A DNA stretch of 64,000 nucleotides from Anaeramoeba flamelloides (Eukaryota; Metamonada; Anaeramoebidae): positions 1,984,501 to 2,048,500 of the forward strand of contig JANTQA010000051.1 in assembly GCA_027625915.1 (NCBI GenBank), read 5' to 3'. The translations under genes and the position numbers were made by a program. Shown one piece after another: positions 22,441 to 34,600 of this stretch (its first letter is position 1; each line of letters opens with the position of its first letter). The notes beneath the pieces were generated by a model that was not told the origin of the DNA, ran no database searches, and was given only the letters and a program-made list of their open reading frames with translations.

Positions 22441-24399
22441 ATGGTTTATTTTGGAATATAAACTCTATTGAACTGAAGTTCCAAGCCAAAAATGAAAAAT
22501 TCCTTTGTTTTTTTTTTTTTTTTTAAGAATCCACAAACATAACATTATTTCAAAATTAGAGAAATAATAAACTTTGAATTAGAGTTGATATTCATGGTAG
22601 AATAGCTGAACAAAGAATAAATTTTTAAATAGAATAAAATCTGTCAAAAAATATTTATACAACTTTTTTTTGAAACACCTCATGCAAAATTTCTCAATTT
22701 CTTTAACAAAATTAATATGTTTGGCAATAAATTTTTTTTAATAGTTAATGTATGAATTTTAAAAGAAATTATATTGTATCAATTTTCTTATTGTTAATTT
22801 GGAGTTTCAAACATTTTTTTTTCCAAGTTTTTTTTTAAATAAAAATAAAAAAGAAAAAAAAATTAAACTCTACCTAATGTATTTAAAATATAATTTTGAG
22901 AATTTAAAAAAATCTTGAAATAAATATTTACAAATTTTGGTATTTCCTTTAGGTTTAACCCCCCCCCCACCATAAATAATAATAAAAATAAAGAAATAAA
23001 TAAACAATAATGCGGATAGCGATTTAGTTTATCTTATATATCATTTTACAGAACTAGAATAAGCATTAACATTCAAATATTATCTAATATCTTATAATGG
23101 GATCAAATTGTTGTCAAGGGTGTTTTATATAAACCATGTGATATTCACTAGAACTAAATTTCAAAATACACAACATAATTGTTTTAAAAAAACTTACAAC
23201 CAATCCAACAATTGTGATACTTTACAAAAATTTAAATAAAGTTTATACCCCCATTTTTTTTAAATCAATTTTGTTTCTTATTTAGCTTACTCTTTTTCTT
23301 TATATTTGTTCAAAAATAAATAATCCCTATTCATTTTTTATGCAAGAGTTATCTTATGAGTTATAATCTTACTTACACCATATATTGATACAAAAAATAT
23401 CAAGATTTGGCTTTATTTTTCAGATTAAAGGTAAAAGTGTGGTAATTATATTGAATAGTCAGATAGTATTACACCTTATTAACTAACTTTTTTTTTTTTT
23501 TTTTTTAATAAAAATGAAATTATTATTTTAAATTTTATTTGTTTTTGAAGGAAAGTTAGTTTAATTTTTTTTTTTTTTACCTAATAAAGAAATAATTTTT
23601 TCATCAAATATCTGAATCTTACTTTTGAAGATTTTTTTTCGTATTTAGTCACAGAGTAAACAATTAGTTTCCCACAAAATGATTTAACAACAATATTTTT
23701 TTTTTCAAAACCATTTGGATAGAAATCTTTACAACTTTTTTTAATAAGTTTTTATATAAAAACAAGGGTAAAAAAATTAAATAAAAATATTTTTTTTTTT
23801 TGAAAAAACAAATTAGATTTAAAATGATTAGTATAACTAATATCTTTACTTTATTTTTAGAAGCAGTTACAAATTTTTATAGTTTACAATTTTATCTTTA
23901 AGAGATAAATTATTCCACTGTTTCTTAATTAAAAACAACAAAACTAATTAGATTTTTTTTTTTTTTGTTTGTTTATATTACTAAGCCCCAAATACAGTTT
24001 TTTATTATTGGAAATTTGGGAGATCAAAAAAAAAAAAAAAAAATGGGGGGGATAAAGTGAAAATTTTTAAAAATATTAACTCTTTTTCAAATAAAAGTGC
24101 ACAGAAAATTTCAAGAATACTTCATAATTGAATCAAATTAATTGAAGTATCATTCAAAAAGATCAGAAAATCTCTACAACATAAAAAAACACTCAACAGA
24201 ATATTTAAAACTCATTAAAAATAAACTATAAATATTACAATTAAATATTTTAAAAATTTGTGCATTTTTTTATTTGAAATGAGAAATCTTGCTTTGTAAA
24301 TTGTGTGTGTCTGGAATATGTGATTTTAAAATCAATAAAAACCGCTGAATAATTTGAATTTGGGAAAAGTTTTTTTCATTTAATTGATAAATCTTTACA
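22441..24399. other. Non-coding, homopolymer-rich
   Basis: Contains a C9 run near 22963 and an A17-T-G7 block near 24028-24050. No gene recognised. Confidence 0.4.
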
Positions 24400-24655
24400 T
24401 GGCAAATTTTTGTTCTTTAAAGTCTCATTTTCAATATAAAACCCAATTCATCTGGTATTTTGTTGGAATGTTTTTTCTTTATTTCTCTTTTCTTTGTTCC
24501 ATGCATCAATCCAATAATGGTCTTTCTCAATCCCTCTATCTCGCTCATTCGAAATCAAACTTAAACTGTTTCCATTTATACACAGGTAGATTATTTCCAA
24601 ATTGGTTTCTTCTTATCTTGCTTTTTCATTTTCCAACTGTTCAATATCCATAAAT
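24400..24655 (-). pseudogene. Possible decayed coding scrap
   Basis: On the minus strand three frames in turn read like protein: MDIEQLENEKAR, then RRNQFGNNLPVYKWKQFKF, then MSEIEGLRKTIIGLMHG with GTKKREIKKKHSNK. Charged, K/E-rich composition and good codons contrast with the flanks. The plus-strand 89-codon frame at 24384-24653 is the shadow. No family recognised; could be a relic of a multi-exon gene. Confidence 0.3.
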
Positions 24656-25094
24656 AAAAATAAGAAAAAATGAATAATTAAAATGAAAAATCACCAATAA
24701 GTAATTATATTATTAACCATCAAATTCAAGAGTATTGATAATTTGAGATGTGTGTCCTTTTGCTTGAAAAAGAGTTTACTTTGACCGATAATAACTAATA
24801 GTTTTGAATATCCTGTAATCATCTTTACACCGATATTTGAGAAAATAAATATCCCCAAAATGAATTAAACTAAAAGTCAACTTTCAGTTTATTTGAAATT
24901 TCTTACCCGAAAAAACAATACCTTTTTTTCTTGACTGGAGACTTTTAAAAACGGCAACACTGTTAACAATAATTAATACAATAACCCCAAGAATTTGAAT
25001 TTCTGAAATTTTAATTGTATTGTGAATAAACTTTATTATTAAAGATGGTAGGTTAATAACCGTAGTAGTGTTTTCTAATGTGGAATTTACAATT
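24656..25094. other. Non-coding
   Basis: Nothing recognised. Confidence 0.4.
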
Positions 25095-25625
25095 TAATTT
25101 CTTCATACTAGTGATGTCCTTGTTATTGCCAGTAAAATTTAAATTATTCATGCAAATAGTTGAAAATTTTTCGAAGTTTTCTCAATTTTCGAAAATTTTT
25201 ATTGTTTTTTGTGTTTGATTAAAAATAAAATGAGTCTGGCTTCACACTTTAAATAAGATTGGATCAAAAGTTCTTGAGACAAATTGGTAAATTGCTACCT
25301 TGGTCCGATCAGAAAACAATACCATAGTTAACTGGGATTTATTGTCAGTTTCCTTGATCTATTGATGTCTAGGTATTCTATAACAAAAAAGAAAGACACT
25401 TTTTATTTTCAAACACAGATTAAAATTCTCTCCACTTCAAACTTTTTACAACAGTTTCGAAAAGATTAATGTAATTATTTCAATTTACATCTCATATAAG
25501 TTTGAAAAAAAATCGTCCTTGCATGATTCTTCCTAAAGAACAAATTTACATTTAAACTAACTTTCAACATTTTGGTTGAAGAAAAAACTTACAGTGATCA
25601 AAATAAGGCGTGCACAAAGACTATA
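25095..25625. repeat. Diverged direct duplication, copy 1
   Basis: Similar to 25715-26170 in the same orientation, offset ~620 bp. Landmarks are ATTTAAATTATTCATGCAAA then TAGTTGAAAATTTT, the block before CAGTTTCCTTGAT, and ACACTTTTTATTTTCAAACACAG. Much more diverged than the pair at 19.8-20.9 kb. Confidence 0.55.
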
Positions 25626-25714
25626 ATCAATGTTTTAAAATATTATCCGTGCTTTTTTTTCTTCTTGATCCAAGGCAACATCCAATCTACTACCAAATAT
25701 TCTACCTAAGTTCC

Positions 25715-26170
25715 AATCAATTTTGAAAGTAAAGATCTGGTTATTTTCAGTAATATTTAAATTATTCATGCAAATAGTTGAAAATTTTCCATAATATTGA
25801 AAATTTTCCATAATTTTTCTATTTTTTTTATGATTAAAATTTTCAAAAATTTAACTCTATTTTTTGAGAAAAATTTTGCAATTTGATTCTTCATTTTTAG
25901 ATTTCTTTATCAAATAATAGAACTTTAAGAAACCAATACTAAATTTTTTTAGGGTTTATTATCAGTTTCTTTGATTGGCTAATGTATAGGTCTTCATGAA
26001 CAAAAAAACACTCTTTTTATTTTGAAACACAGATTAAATTTTTTTACACGATTTGTTTTGACATAAGTATTTATTGTTTTACTAAATCGCCTTTACAACT
26101 TTTTTCAGATAAACGATCTTTCATTTTTACAGAAAGACTACACATTAGTGATCAAAGAAACCAACAACAA
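25715..26170. repeat. Diverged direct duplication, copy 2
   Basis: Partner of 25095-25625; shares ATTTAAATTATTCATGCAAA, TTATCAGTTTCTTTGATT, ACACTCTTTTTATTTTGAAA and AGTGATCAAA. No coding signal. Confidence 0.55.
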
Positions 26171-26382
26171 ACAAGGAGTAAATATGATCTTGGTTTCTAC
26201 AGTTCTACCTTTAAATGAAAAATTAAAAAAAGAAAATTCGAAAAAAGAAGGAGTAAAATTGGAAAAATTTTAAAAAAAAGAGTAAATTTTGTCTCTAAAA
26301 TTGTTAACCTTTCTTAAAAACATAAAATAATTCATGAAAAATCTAAAATTAGGAAAAATTGTAAAGAAATTGCATTCTTAAT

Positions 26383-26520
26383 TCAAGATTTTAAAAAATA
26401 ATGAAGTAAAGTACGTTCAGCATTAATTTTTTCTTTGGTAGAATTACTGGGAACTGAAATAGATATTGCCTTAATACCAGAAGAAAAAAAGTACTGGTTT
26501 ATTGTAAATTTAGATTTGTG
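26383..26520 (-). pseudogene. Possible 3' exon or gene relic
   Basis: The minus strand ends a frame with FFSSGIKAISISVPSNSTKE then KINAERTLLHYFLKS and a stop at 26383-26385. This end is protein-like, while the upstream part of the 98-codon frame (to 26679) is low-quality hydrophobic. An acceptor-like CCAG lies just before TACTTTTTTTC near 26493, so it could be a last exon. Family not recognised. Confidence 0.3.
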
Positions 26521-26737
26521 TTTGTAAAACAGGTATTTAAGAATGTTTTTCCAAATCATCACAAAAAAAATAACGATCTTCACAATACAGATTGTTAACT
26601 TATACAACAGAAAATTACCATCAAAACTAGACTTTGTTAATTCAAAATAAGGAAAAAGTGAAAAATTGAAAAATCTCAAACAAAAAAAATTAAAAGAAAA
26701 AAAAAATATTTTTATTTTTAATAATACAGATCAAAGA

Positions 26738-27422
26738 TCAATACTCTTGAGAAACTTGTAAGAACTCACTTATTACTTCCTTTTCATTAACCACTTGTTC
26801 AGTGAATTTCTTCAGAATGAGGGTTGCAAGTATTTTTCTATTTTTTGTTTTACTTGGGATTTTGTAATGTTTTCGGATTTCTTGGAGAGTTTCGATTTTT
26901 AATTGAGAAAAGTCAACTGATGAGTTGGCTTGGTTTCTATACTGAGAACGAGTTTTTCTTGTTGTACTTCTGACATTCCTATTAAAAAATAAAGAAATAA
27001 AAAAAAATATTTATTACAAAAAAAAATTTCATTCAGTAAACAAAGTGTTAGTTGGTTTTTGATAAACATGAAAAGACACAAAAAGTGGTTAGTTTCCAGA
27101 ATAAGAAAATCACTCAAATTCGAAAACAATGCCAAATAAGTTTTGGTGTTGGATCAAAATCCAACCCGTAAAAAGTAATAAATTTTCACTTTTTTATTTA
27201 TTTTTCAAAAAAAAAAAAAAAGCTTTTTTTTTGGAACAATAAATATTGTTCGTTCGTGAGTTAAAAGAAAAATTATCGATTCAAATCAAGAAAAAAATTG
27301 GTAGTTTGTTTTTTACATTTAATAAGAATGTGATAAAAGATTGTGCCTTACCTATTATTTTGTTTGGTAGTCTGGATATTTGTTGTTGATCGTGAACTTC
27401 TTGTTCTTCGTTTATTAGGCAT
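26738..27422 (-). CDS. SAP30-like protein (Sin3-binding), 2 exons
   Basis: Exon 1 is 27422-27352 and exon 2 is 26978-26738; the 373-bp intron is GT-AG (GTAAGG..AATAG) and splits an Arg codon. The product is 103 residues: a basic N-terminus (MPNKRRTRSSRSTTN), then ~50-103 resembling the SAP30 Sin3-binding region, with LKIETLQEIRKHYKI, an R-K-I-L-A-T-L-ILKKF helix and VVNEKEVISEFLQV, as in plant and fungal SAP30-like proteins (RYWRHFNL..., QRHF, DE..VI..F). SAP30 bridges the Sin3-Rpd3/HDAC corepressor, which deacetylates histones. The protein is short even for the family, and the usual zinc-finger part of animal SAP30 is absent, as in many protists and plants. The alternative frame over exon 2 starting at 27135 is a shadow. 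Assignment rests on pattern reading. Confidence 0.6.
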
Positions 27423-28669
27423 TAAGTTGAAAAAATGTAAAAAATCTATTTAAAAAATGGAATTTTTTTTTTTTTTAAAACACAAAATGAATTTATGAAT
27501 GTTGAAAAAAATGATTCTGATTCTGGTTAAAATTTTAAAATTATTTCAAAACTAAAGTAAAAATAAATCAAAACCTTATAGTTGAGGAATTTTTTCGCAA
27601 TTTTCAAATTTTCTAAAAATATAAAAAAAAATATTGAGTTGACAAAAACAAAAAATCAGACTGCTTTAGATTATAGGTATTGAAAATCGGACTTTTTTTC
27701 TTTTGTAAAAAAATAATTATTCTTATTTTTTAGAATTTGTTTTTAAAATTTAACTTCAAAAAAAGCTTAATAAATTCAAAAGTAACAGAGGATCTTGAGA
27801 TTAAAATTTCTTTTGTTACTTTTTGTGGGTATTATTGATTAAAAATAAAATAATCCTTTGATCAAAGTAAATTTTATTATTGAAATTCTCAGTTTCTTTT
27901 TACAATTAATTTCCTAGTTAGATTTTTTTAGTTTATTCATCAGAAATTGAAAATGAATTGACTTTACATTTTTCATAAATTTTGAATCTTGTGTTTTGTG
28001 AAATTACTTTCCTGAATATTTAAAAGTGAAAGGTTAATAATTTCAAAGATAGTTACAAAAAAACTGTAATATTATTTTAGTTTTTTTGATCCCATAAGGC
28101 TAGGAAAATTAAGTGAGTATTAGATTAGTGAATTATTTTGGATGATCAGAGAATATGACGTTCCACAAAAATAAATATTTTCTCTTTTCATAGCATCTAT
28201 GATTGTCTTTGTATAGACTTCACACACTCCATTTTCTAAATTATTTATTTTTTATCAAGTTATCGTTGAAAATTTTCTTCATGATCTTAAAAACAAAAAA
28301 AAAAAATTTGTTTTTTGATTTGAGTTTTTTTTTATTTTGTGGAATTTTTTAGAACACTTTGAAATCTGTGTTTCGTTCTCTTTTGAATTGAAAAAGATAC
28401 CTTTTGAAATTAGGAAATTTCAGGAAGGTCTTTGAGAAGGGAAAATACCTGTAATAGTAAATTTGTAACAACACATAACCCATTATATTGAATAATATGC
28501 TTTTAATAAGATCCAATTTAATCACTATTAATAAAATTACTAGGATTTGATAATGCTAATTAAGTGGGAATTGCTTATATTGGAAAATAAAATAGGTTCA
28601 CATATCATCAACTTTTATTTTTTCTAAATTCTGAAAATATTATCACGTTTAGGATCAGAGATCTACAAA
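27423..28669. other. Non-coding
   Basis: 5' flank of the SAP30-like gene followed by AT-rich DNA. No gene or repeat recognised. Confidence 0.4.
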
Positions 28670-28930
28670 ATGTTTGTTCCAAAAAAAAAGTCACAAAATA
28701 GAACAACAGAGATCACAAAATTTATCTTTTATTACTTTGAAAAATTCAAGTTACAGTCTTACCAAAGCTACCATGAAATTTTTTCGATCTCAAATTTTGA
28801 TGTTAATATAGATTTTAAAAAGTTGAAAAGGGGAATAATAAAGCTCATATTAAAAAAAAAATTCCTAAATGAGGAATATTCAAGAATTTTTTCTAGTTTT
28901 CAAAAAATAAATATTCAAAACCCAAAATGA
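28670..28930 (+). pseudogene. J-domain (DnaJ) relic, plus-strand copy
   Basis: An 86-codon frame whose middle aligns with a J domain: YHEIFSISNFDVNIDFKKLK corresponds to helix I and the start of helix II, followed by KLIL where the family has KLALKYHPDK, then EEYSRIFSSFQKI for helix III. The HPD motif needed to stimulate Hsp70 is missing, replaced by a KKKFLN junction, so it cannot act as a co-chaperone. Only ~70 residues of homology and no clear gene context; a fragment of a longer J protein. It forms an inverted duplication with 29050-29160. Confidence 0.55.
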
Positions 28931-29160
28931 CTCTAAACATCAAAAATTCATTAAGAAACTACATAAAATTTCCTCTAAAAAATGAATATATTTTTTAATC
29001 CCATCCAAAAAATAGTTTTCTTATCAATCCATTTATTAAAAAATATTTTCAATATGAGCTTTCTTATACTTATATTCTTAGATTTAAAGATCTATATCAA
29101 CATCAAAATTTCATATTGATAAAATTTCACCGTAGTCTTGGAACAACTGCATATTTGAAA
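28745..29160. repeat. Inverted duplication of J-domain sequence
   Basis: Arms 28745-28852 and 29050-29160 are imperfect reverse complements (~75 percent) around a ~200-bp spacer: AAATTTTGATGTT(A/G)ATATAGAT and AAAGCTCATATT are shared. The right arm, read on the minus strand, also gives J-domain-like peptides (DYGEILSI then NFDVDIDL), so both arms derive from the same coding sequence. Confidence 0.65.
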
Positions 29161-30164
29161 TTTAAATGAGTACAAATTTGATCCAAAATATTTTTTTCAT
29201 TTTTAATGTTTAGTTCAACAAATATATATCATAAAAAAGTTTTAAACAAATAAATAGAAATCCAAATAACAATTTATTTCTTGGAAAATTCCATCTGAAA
29301 AAAAAATAGGAAAAAGAAGTATTCAAAACATTGGTACCATTAATTGTTTAAAAATTGATTATTCGGTCTAAAAAAATACAAAAATAGACCCATATTTTTT
29401 TGGGAGTTTATTATTCGCATAATATGAAGGTTCTAGCCGACTGAAAAATGATTGGTATTGTTTGGTTTTGTAACTTTATTTTTAAAATCTGAATATTTTA
29501 TATTTCTTTATTTAATACTCTCATTCTTTATTACATTTCCAAAGAAAAAAAGATTCAAATATTTTTAATTAAAGGATTGAATTGAATTCAGGAAGAAATA
29601 AAAATAATACAATTTTCAAAACAAATTTTCACTGGGAGAGATGAAATAAAGAATTCTCATATTTTTTTTTTTTAAAAAATTTGTCTTAAATAGAAATTTC
29701 CTCTTTTTGAAATAGAAAACAATCTTTTCAAAAAAAAAACATAAAAAATACAAATATAAAAAGTAATCCAAATTTCAAACATAAGAAATCAAAATATCAC
29801 TTAAAAAAAAAAATAAAATCAGACTAATAAATACAAATTTTATAACAATAAATAAAATAAATTAAAATTGGAGCTTAAAAAAATCAATAATAAATGAATT
29901 TTTTCTTATGTTTTTTTTATTTTTTGTTCCAGTTTAAAAAACTTAGGAAATATTAAATCATATACCAGATCACTTCCTCTACTTTTAGTATTTATTTTAA
30001 AACACCTGGAACATAAAAAAACCCTATAAGTACAATTCATACTTTATACTCTCAGAGAGTTGAGGTACACTGACATAAACAGCCAAAATTGTTTTTAAAA
30101 GAATATTAATTAAGAAAGTAAAAAAAATGAGTTTTTTTTTTTGTCAGATTTTGTGAATACTTCA
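29161..30164. other. Non-coding
   Basis: Homopolymer-rich; nothing recognised. Confidence 0.4.
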
Positions 30165-30575
30165 CAGAAACAAAAAGTGATGTATTAATATTTTGTTTTT
30201 TTTTACTAAATTTATTATTTTTCCAAAAACTAATGAACTTTAACTGTTGGACCCCGACCGGGGAGGTTTCTTGTTTAAAATATCTGGGTTTTCTAATAGC
30301 AAAAAAAAAAAAAAAAATACATTTAATAATATAATCTAAAAATTTCGGAAGAAACAGAAATTCAAAAATTGAAAATAATTATCCGAAATTATAAAACACC
30401 AAAATTTTTATTCTTTTATTAAATTGTTGTTTTGCTCTTAGAACACCCAAGTCCGCTTGGCAATAAACTTCTCTGGTCGGGGTGTAATGGAAAAGTTTTA
30501 TAGTTTTTGGAAAAATTGCAAATTTTGTAAAAAAAAAACTCAATTTATTTAAACAGCACTTTGTGAACATGTGTT
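30165..30575. repeat. Imperfect palindrome with GC-rich core
   Basis: Arms ~30165-30340 and ~30400-30575. The best-conserved part pairs TTTTTCCAAAAACTA..ACCCCGACCGGGGAGGTTT (30215-30272) with AAACTTCTCTGGTCGGGGTG..TTTTTGGAAAAA (30466-30517). The CCCCGACCGGGG segment is one of the few GC-rich spots in the window. Non-autonomous element likely. Confidence 0.6.
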
Positions 30576-31674
30576 TTATTCATTGATCAAAAAACTTTAA
30601 TAAAAGTCTCAAACAAAATAAGAGAGATTCTGAATGAATTTTTAAGTTATTATTTTTTTGAAACCTAAGCTAAAAAAATGAAAAGAAATAATCATTTTTC
30701 TAAACATATTTATATTGGTTATTTTTTGTCATTTTTTTTTCTAAAGATCTTCACATTTCAACAAACAATAACTCTCGCAATCTGGCTCATTTTTTCAAAA
30801 ACAACAAAATATTTTTCTTTCTGGGTGATATAAATATCACCCTATCTAGAAAAATATATTACTTATTTCCCCAACTTCATATAAATAACGACAGTTATTA
30901 ACAGCCCAAAGACTAAATGTATCAATAAAATTTACAATTATTTTTCAATTTTTTAAATATTTTCAAACTAATAAAACAAATTCTAATAAACAAATCTACA
31001 AAAAAAAAAAATAATAATAGTAATTATCAAAAAACTGATTATAATACAAAAAGTTCCTTTTTTTATACTCTTAGTATTTGAAAAAGAATATTGACTAGTC
31101 TTTTAAATTTCAAGAAATTTCATAAATATGTGCGAATAAAATAGATGATCAAATTTTATAGTTCTTTAAGGATTCAATATTTGATTGATTTTCATTGTAT
31201 TTTTAAAATAAGATTAAAGGTTCAAGGTTATTTGTTAAACAGACTCTCAGAAATTACTAAAAGTGAGATTTCTTCAAGAAAAATTTTTTGCAAATTTTTC
31301 TTTTTTTAATTTGATCCTGAAAATACAAAACAAAAAAGATCTATTATCTTTTGACTGAAATTTCATTGTAAAAATGAAATTTTTTAAAAATGATAACTCC
31401 TTTCTCTTTAAAGTTGATAAGTGAAGTTGTGTATCGAGTTTAATTGTATCCCTGATGTAAGTAATTACTCTATTACCTTTGAGTATTAAAATAAATAAGA
31501 GTTAGAAGTCCCTTAATTCAATAATTATTTCCAAGTTTTGAGACATAAAGAAAAAAACTAGTCTTCTTCATTGTTTGTATTTTAACTGAAAGTCCATTTT
31601 TGAAGCAACCCAATCTCCAAAAGAGATTTTTTTATTTTTTCTTATTTTTTTTATTGTGAATTTTTTTTTCTCAA
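30576..31674. other. 5' flank of Rab gene
   Basis: Non-coding, with short pyrimidine tracts just before the Rab start codon; no promoter motif recognised. Confidence 0.4.
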
Positions 31675-34600
31675 ATGAGTAACAGTTCATCTTGGTCTGA
31701 AAATTCAAGTGATGATGAAAACCTTCAAAACTTGATTATAAAAATCGTACTTCTTGGACAATCTGGATCGGGAAAGACTTCAATGGTCTTACAATTTGTT
31801 GAGGGGAAGTTTACTGAAAACACATTAGCAACAGTTGGTGCTGCTTTTTTTATTCAAAAATTGACAATTGAAGAAAAATCTGTTTCGATAAGGTAAATTT
31901 AAAAGAAAAAAAAAAAAAAAAACTAAAAAAAAAGAAAGAACAAAAGATCTTTATATTTTGAATTTAACGGTTCTGTTTCCTTATTCTCTGAACCGGTTTT
32001 GGTTATCAAAAACATTTTATATCATCAGCTACATTAATTCTTTAAATACGAGGAAATATTAACACCAAAATCTGAAGGTTTAGTACTTTGGTTCAACTAA
32101 CAAAAAAAAAACCTTTTCTATAAAGGAAGTAGGTACACACAACAAAAATCGCAGACTCAAAAATGTATTTGGTTTTGTATTTAGGACGTAAGTCGTTTGT
32201 AAATTTTGAAAAATTTAAATTGCACCAATTTTACCGAAAAAATTGTTTTCATGAGTGCCACTGGGATATTGAAACATTGAAATCAAACAAAATACCATTC
32301 TTTGCTCTATTTGTAGAAAGAAAAGAAAGCGAACCCAAAATAAATCAGAGTTGAATCTTTAATTTTTCAATTTTCTTAACAATTTTTTTGATAATATTTT
32401 TGGTTTTATTAAATTATGTTTTGGATCGGGAAATACATTACAGTACAACTCGAAATAAATCAAAGAATAAACCAATAAAGTAGACTCGATAGGGTGTGTC
32501 TTTGAAACAAATCTTTTCTTTTTTTGAGAACCAAACAAGAAAGAGCACCTTTCCATTGAAACTTTATTGAAATCAAAGATGAAAAAAAAAAATTTTTAAA
32601 GTATATTTATGAAGACTTGTTTTCCTTTATCTTCTTAATTTGAATGAACTCAAACAATTGATTGTCTTGGATTTCTTGCCCCATTACTATTATTATTATT
32701 TTACAAAACATTTTTTACAAATTTGTTTACAAAATTCTAATTTCAGATATTTTTATCAAAAAAAGCCAAAACAAAGGATAGTATTTCAAAAATTCAAAGA
32801 TTAAAGAAAAAGGGGTTGAATTCTCGAAACCAAAAAACAAGGATAAAATACTCAACCCAAAGAAATTTGAAAAATTGTGAAAAATTTTCAATCAGAATTC
32901 AGAATTATTTTTGGGGTTTTTATTTAATCGAAAAAAAATAAATAATTCTAAAATCGAACAAATGTATCCCATAAATCTTTATTTCTGAAGAAAAATTCAA
33001 TAAAAATCCATATTTCCTGAACCAGAACTAGAATTAGATGAATTAAATGTATACCAGAAGTAAAATTCATTTTTGAAAATTCTTTAGAAAGAAAAAAGTA
33101 ATTTGTTGCTCAAAAATTTTACAAACAAAAAGTTTTTCCATTTAGAATGAAAAATAAAACCAAATTAAGAATAAGTTAATATATCAAATGTTACAGACAA
33201 GATCAGAAATATTTGATTTTTATTTATATATTTCAAGATCAATTTTTTCATTGTTTTGATTCCAATTTTTTTTAAATTGGTGTGTAAATGTATTATACTA
33301 GGATATATTCCACCCTTCATTTATTCAACTATTCATTTATTTGGTTAAAGAAATAATTTAAATGATCCAGTTTCACATAAATGGTGGCACTCAAAATTGG
33401 TAAAATGTACTTACCCCCTTAAACAGATTGAAATAAAATATGAAATTTACAATCTACTTCAATGTTTTCAATACAATGAAAGAGTTTTATTCAATAGATC
33501 TTTCAATTTCTTTTTATATTTCATACTCTTAAAGTTTGTTTTGTGGATTTAAATCAATTTGGTTTTTTATAGAATAGTATTAATAGCTTTATTTCAATCA
33601 ATTTAATTCATTTTAAGCTAAAAAAAAGACATAAATATTATCTAAATCCATGATTCCCAAAGATTTTGAAATAGTTTAAATACAATGAAATAAATGTGCG
33701 ATTTTTGTTGTGAATTTTACCAATTTTGAGTGCCACCATTTATGTGAAACTGGATCATTTAAATTATTTCTTTAACCAAATAAATGAATAGTTGAATAAA
33801 TGAAGGGTGGAATATATCCTAGTATAATACATTTACACACCAATTTAAAAAAATTGGAATCAAAACAATGAAAAAATTGATCTTGAAATATATAAATAAA
33901 AATCAAATATTTCTGATCTTGTCTGTAACATTTGATATATTAACTTATTCTTAATTTGGTTTTATTTTTCATTCTAAATGGAAAAACTTTTTGTTTGTAA
34001 AATTTTTGAGCAACAAATTACTTTTTCTTTCTAAAGAATTTTCAAAAATGAATTTTACTTCTGGTATACATTTAATTCATCTAATTCTAGTTCTGGTTCA
34101 GGAAATATGGATTTTTATTGAATTTTTCTTCAGAAATAAAGATTTATGGGATACATTTGTTCGATTTTAGAATTATTTATTTTTTTTCGATTAAATAAAA
34201 ACCCCAAAAATAATTCTGAATTCTGATTGAAAATTTTTCACAATTTTTCAAATTTCTTTGGGTTGAGTATTTTATCCTTGTTTTTTGGTTTCGAGAATTC
34301 AATCTCTTTTTCTTTAATCTTTGAATTTTTGAAATACTATCCTTTGTTTTGGCTTATTTCGATAATAATATCTGAAATTAGAATTTTGTAAACAAATTAG
34401 TAAAGAAATGTTTTGTTAAATAATAAAAAATGGTAATAGTGAAAGAAATTCAAAGACAATCAATTGTTTGGGTTCATTCAGATTAAGAAGATAAAGAAAA
34501 ACAAGTCTTGGTAAATAGACTTTTAAAAATTATTTTTTTTTCATTCTTTGATTTCAAAAGTTTCTGTGGAAAGGTGCTCTTTCTTGTTTGGTTCTCGAAA

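Noticed and set aside
26899-27135. 78-codon frame MALFSNLSDF...
   Set aside because: Overlaps SAP30-like exon 2 in the wrong frame and is mostly intron.
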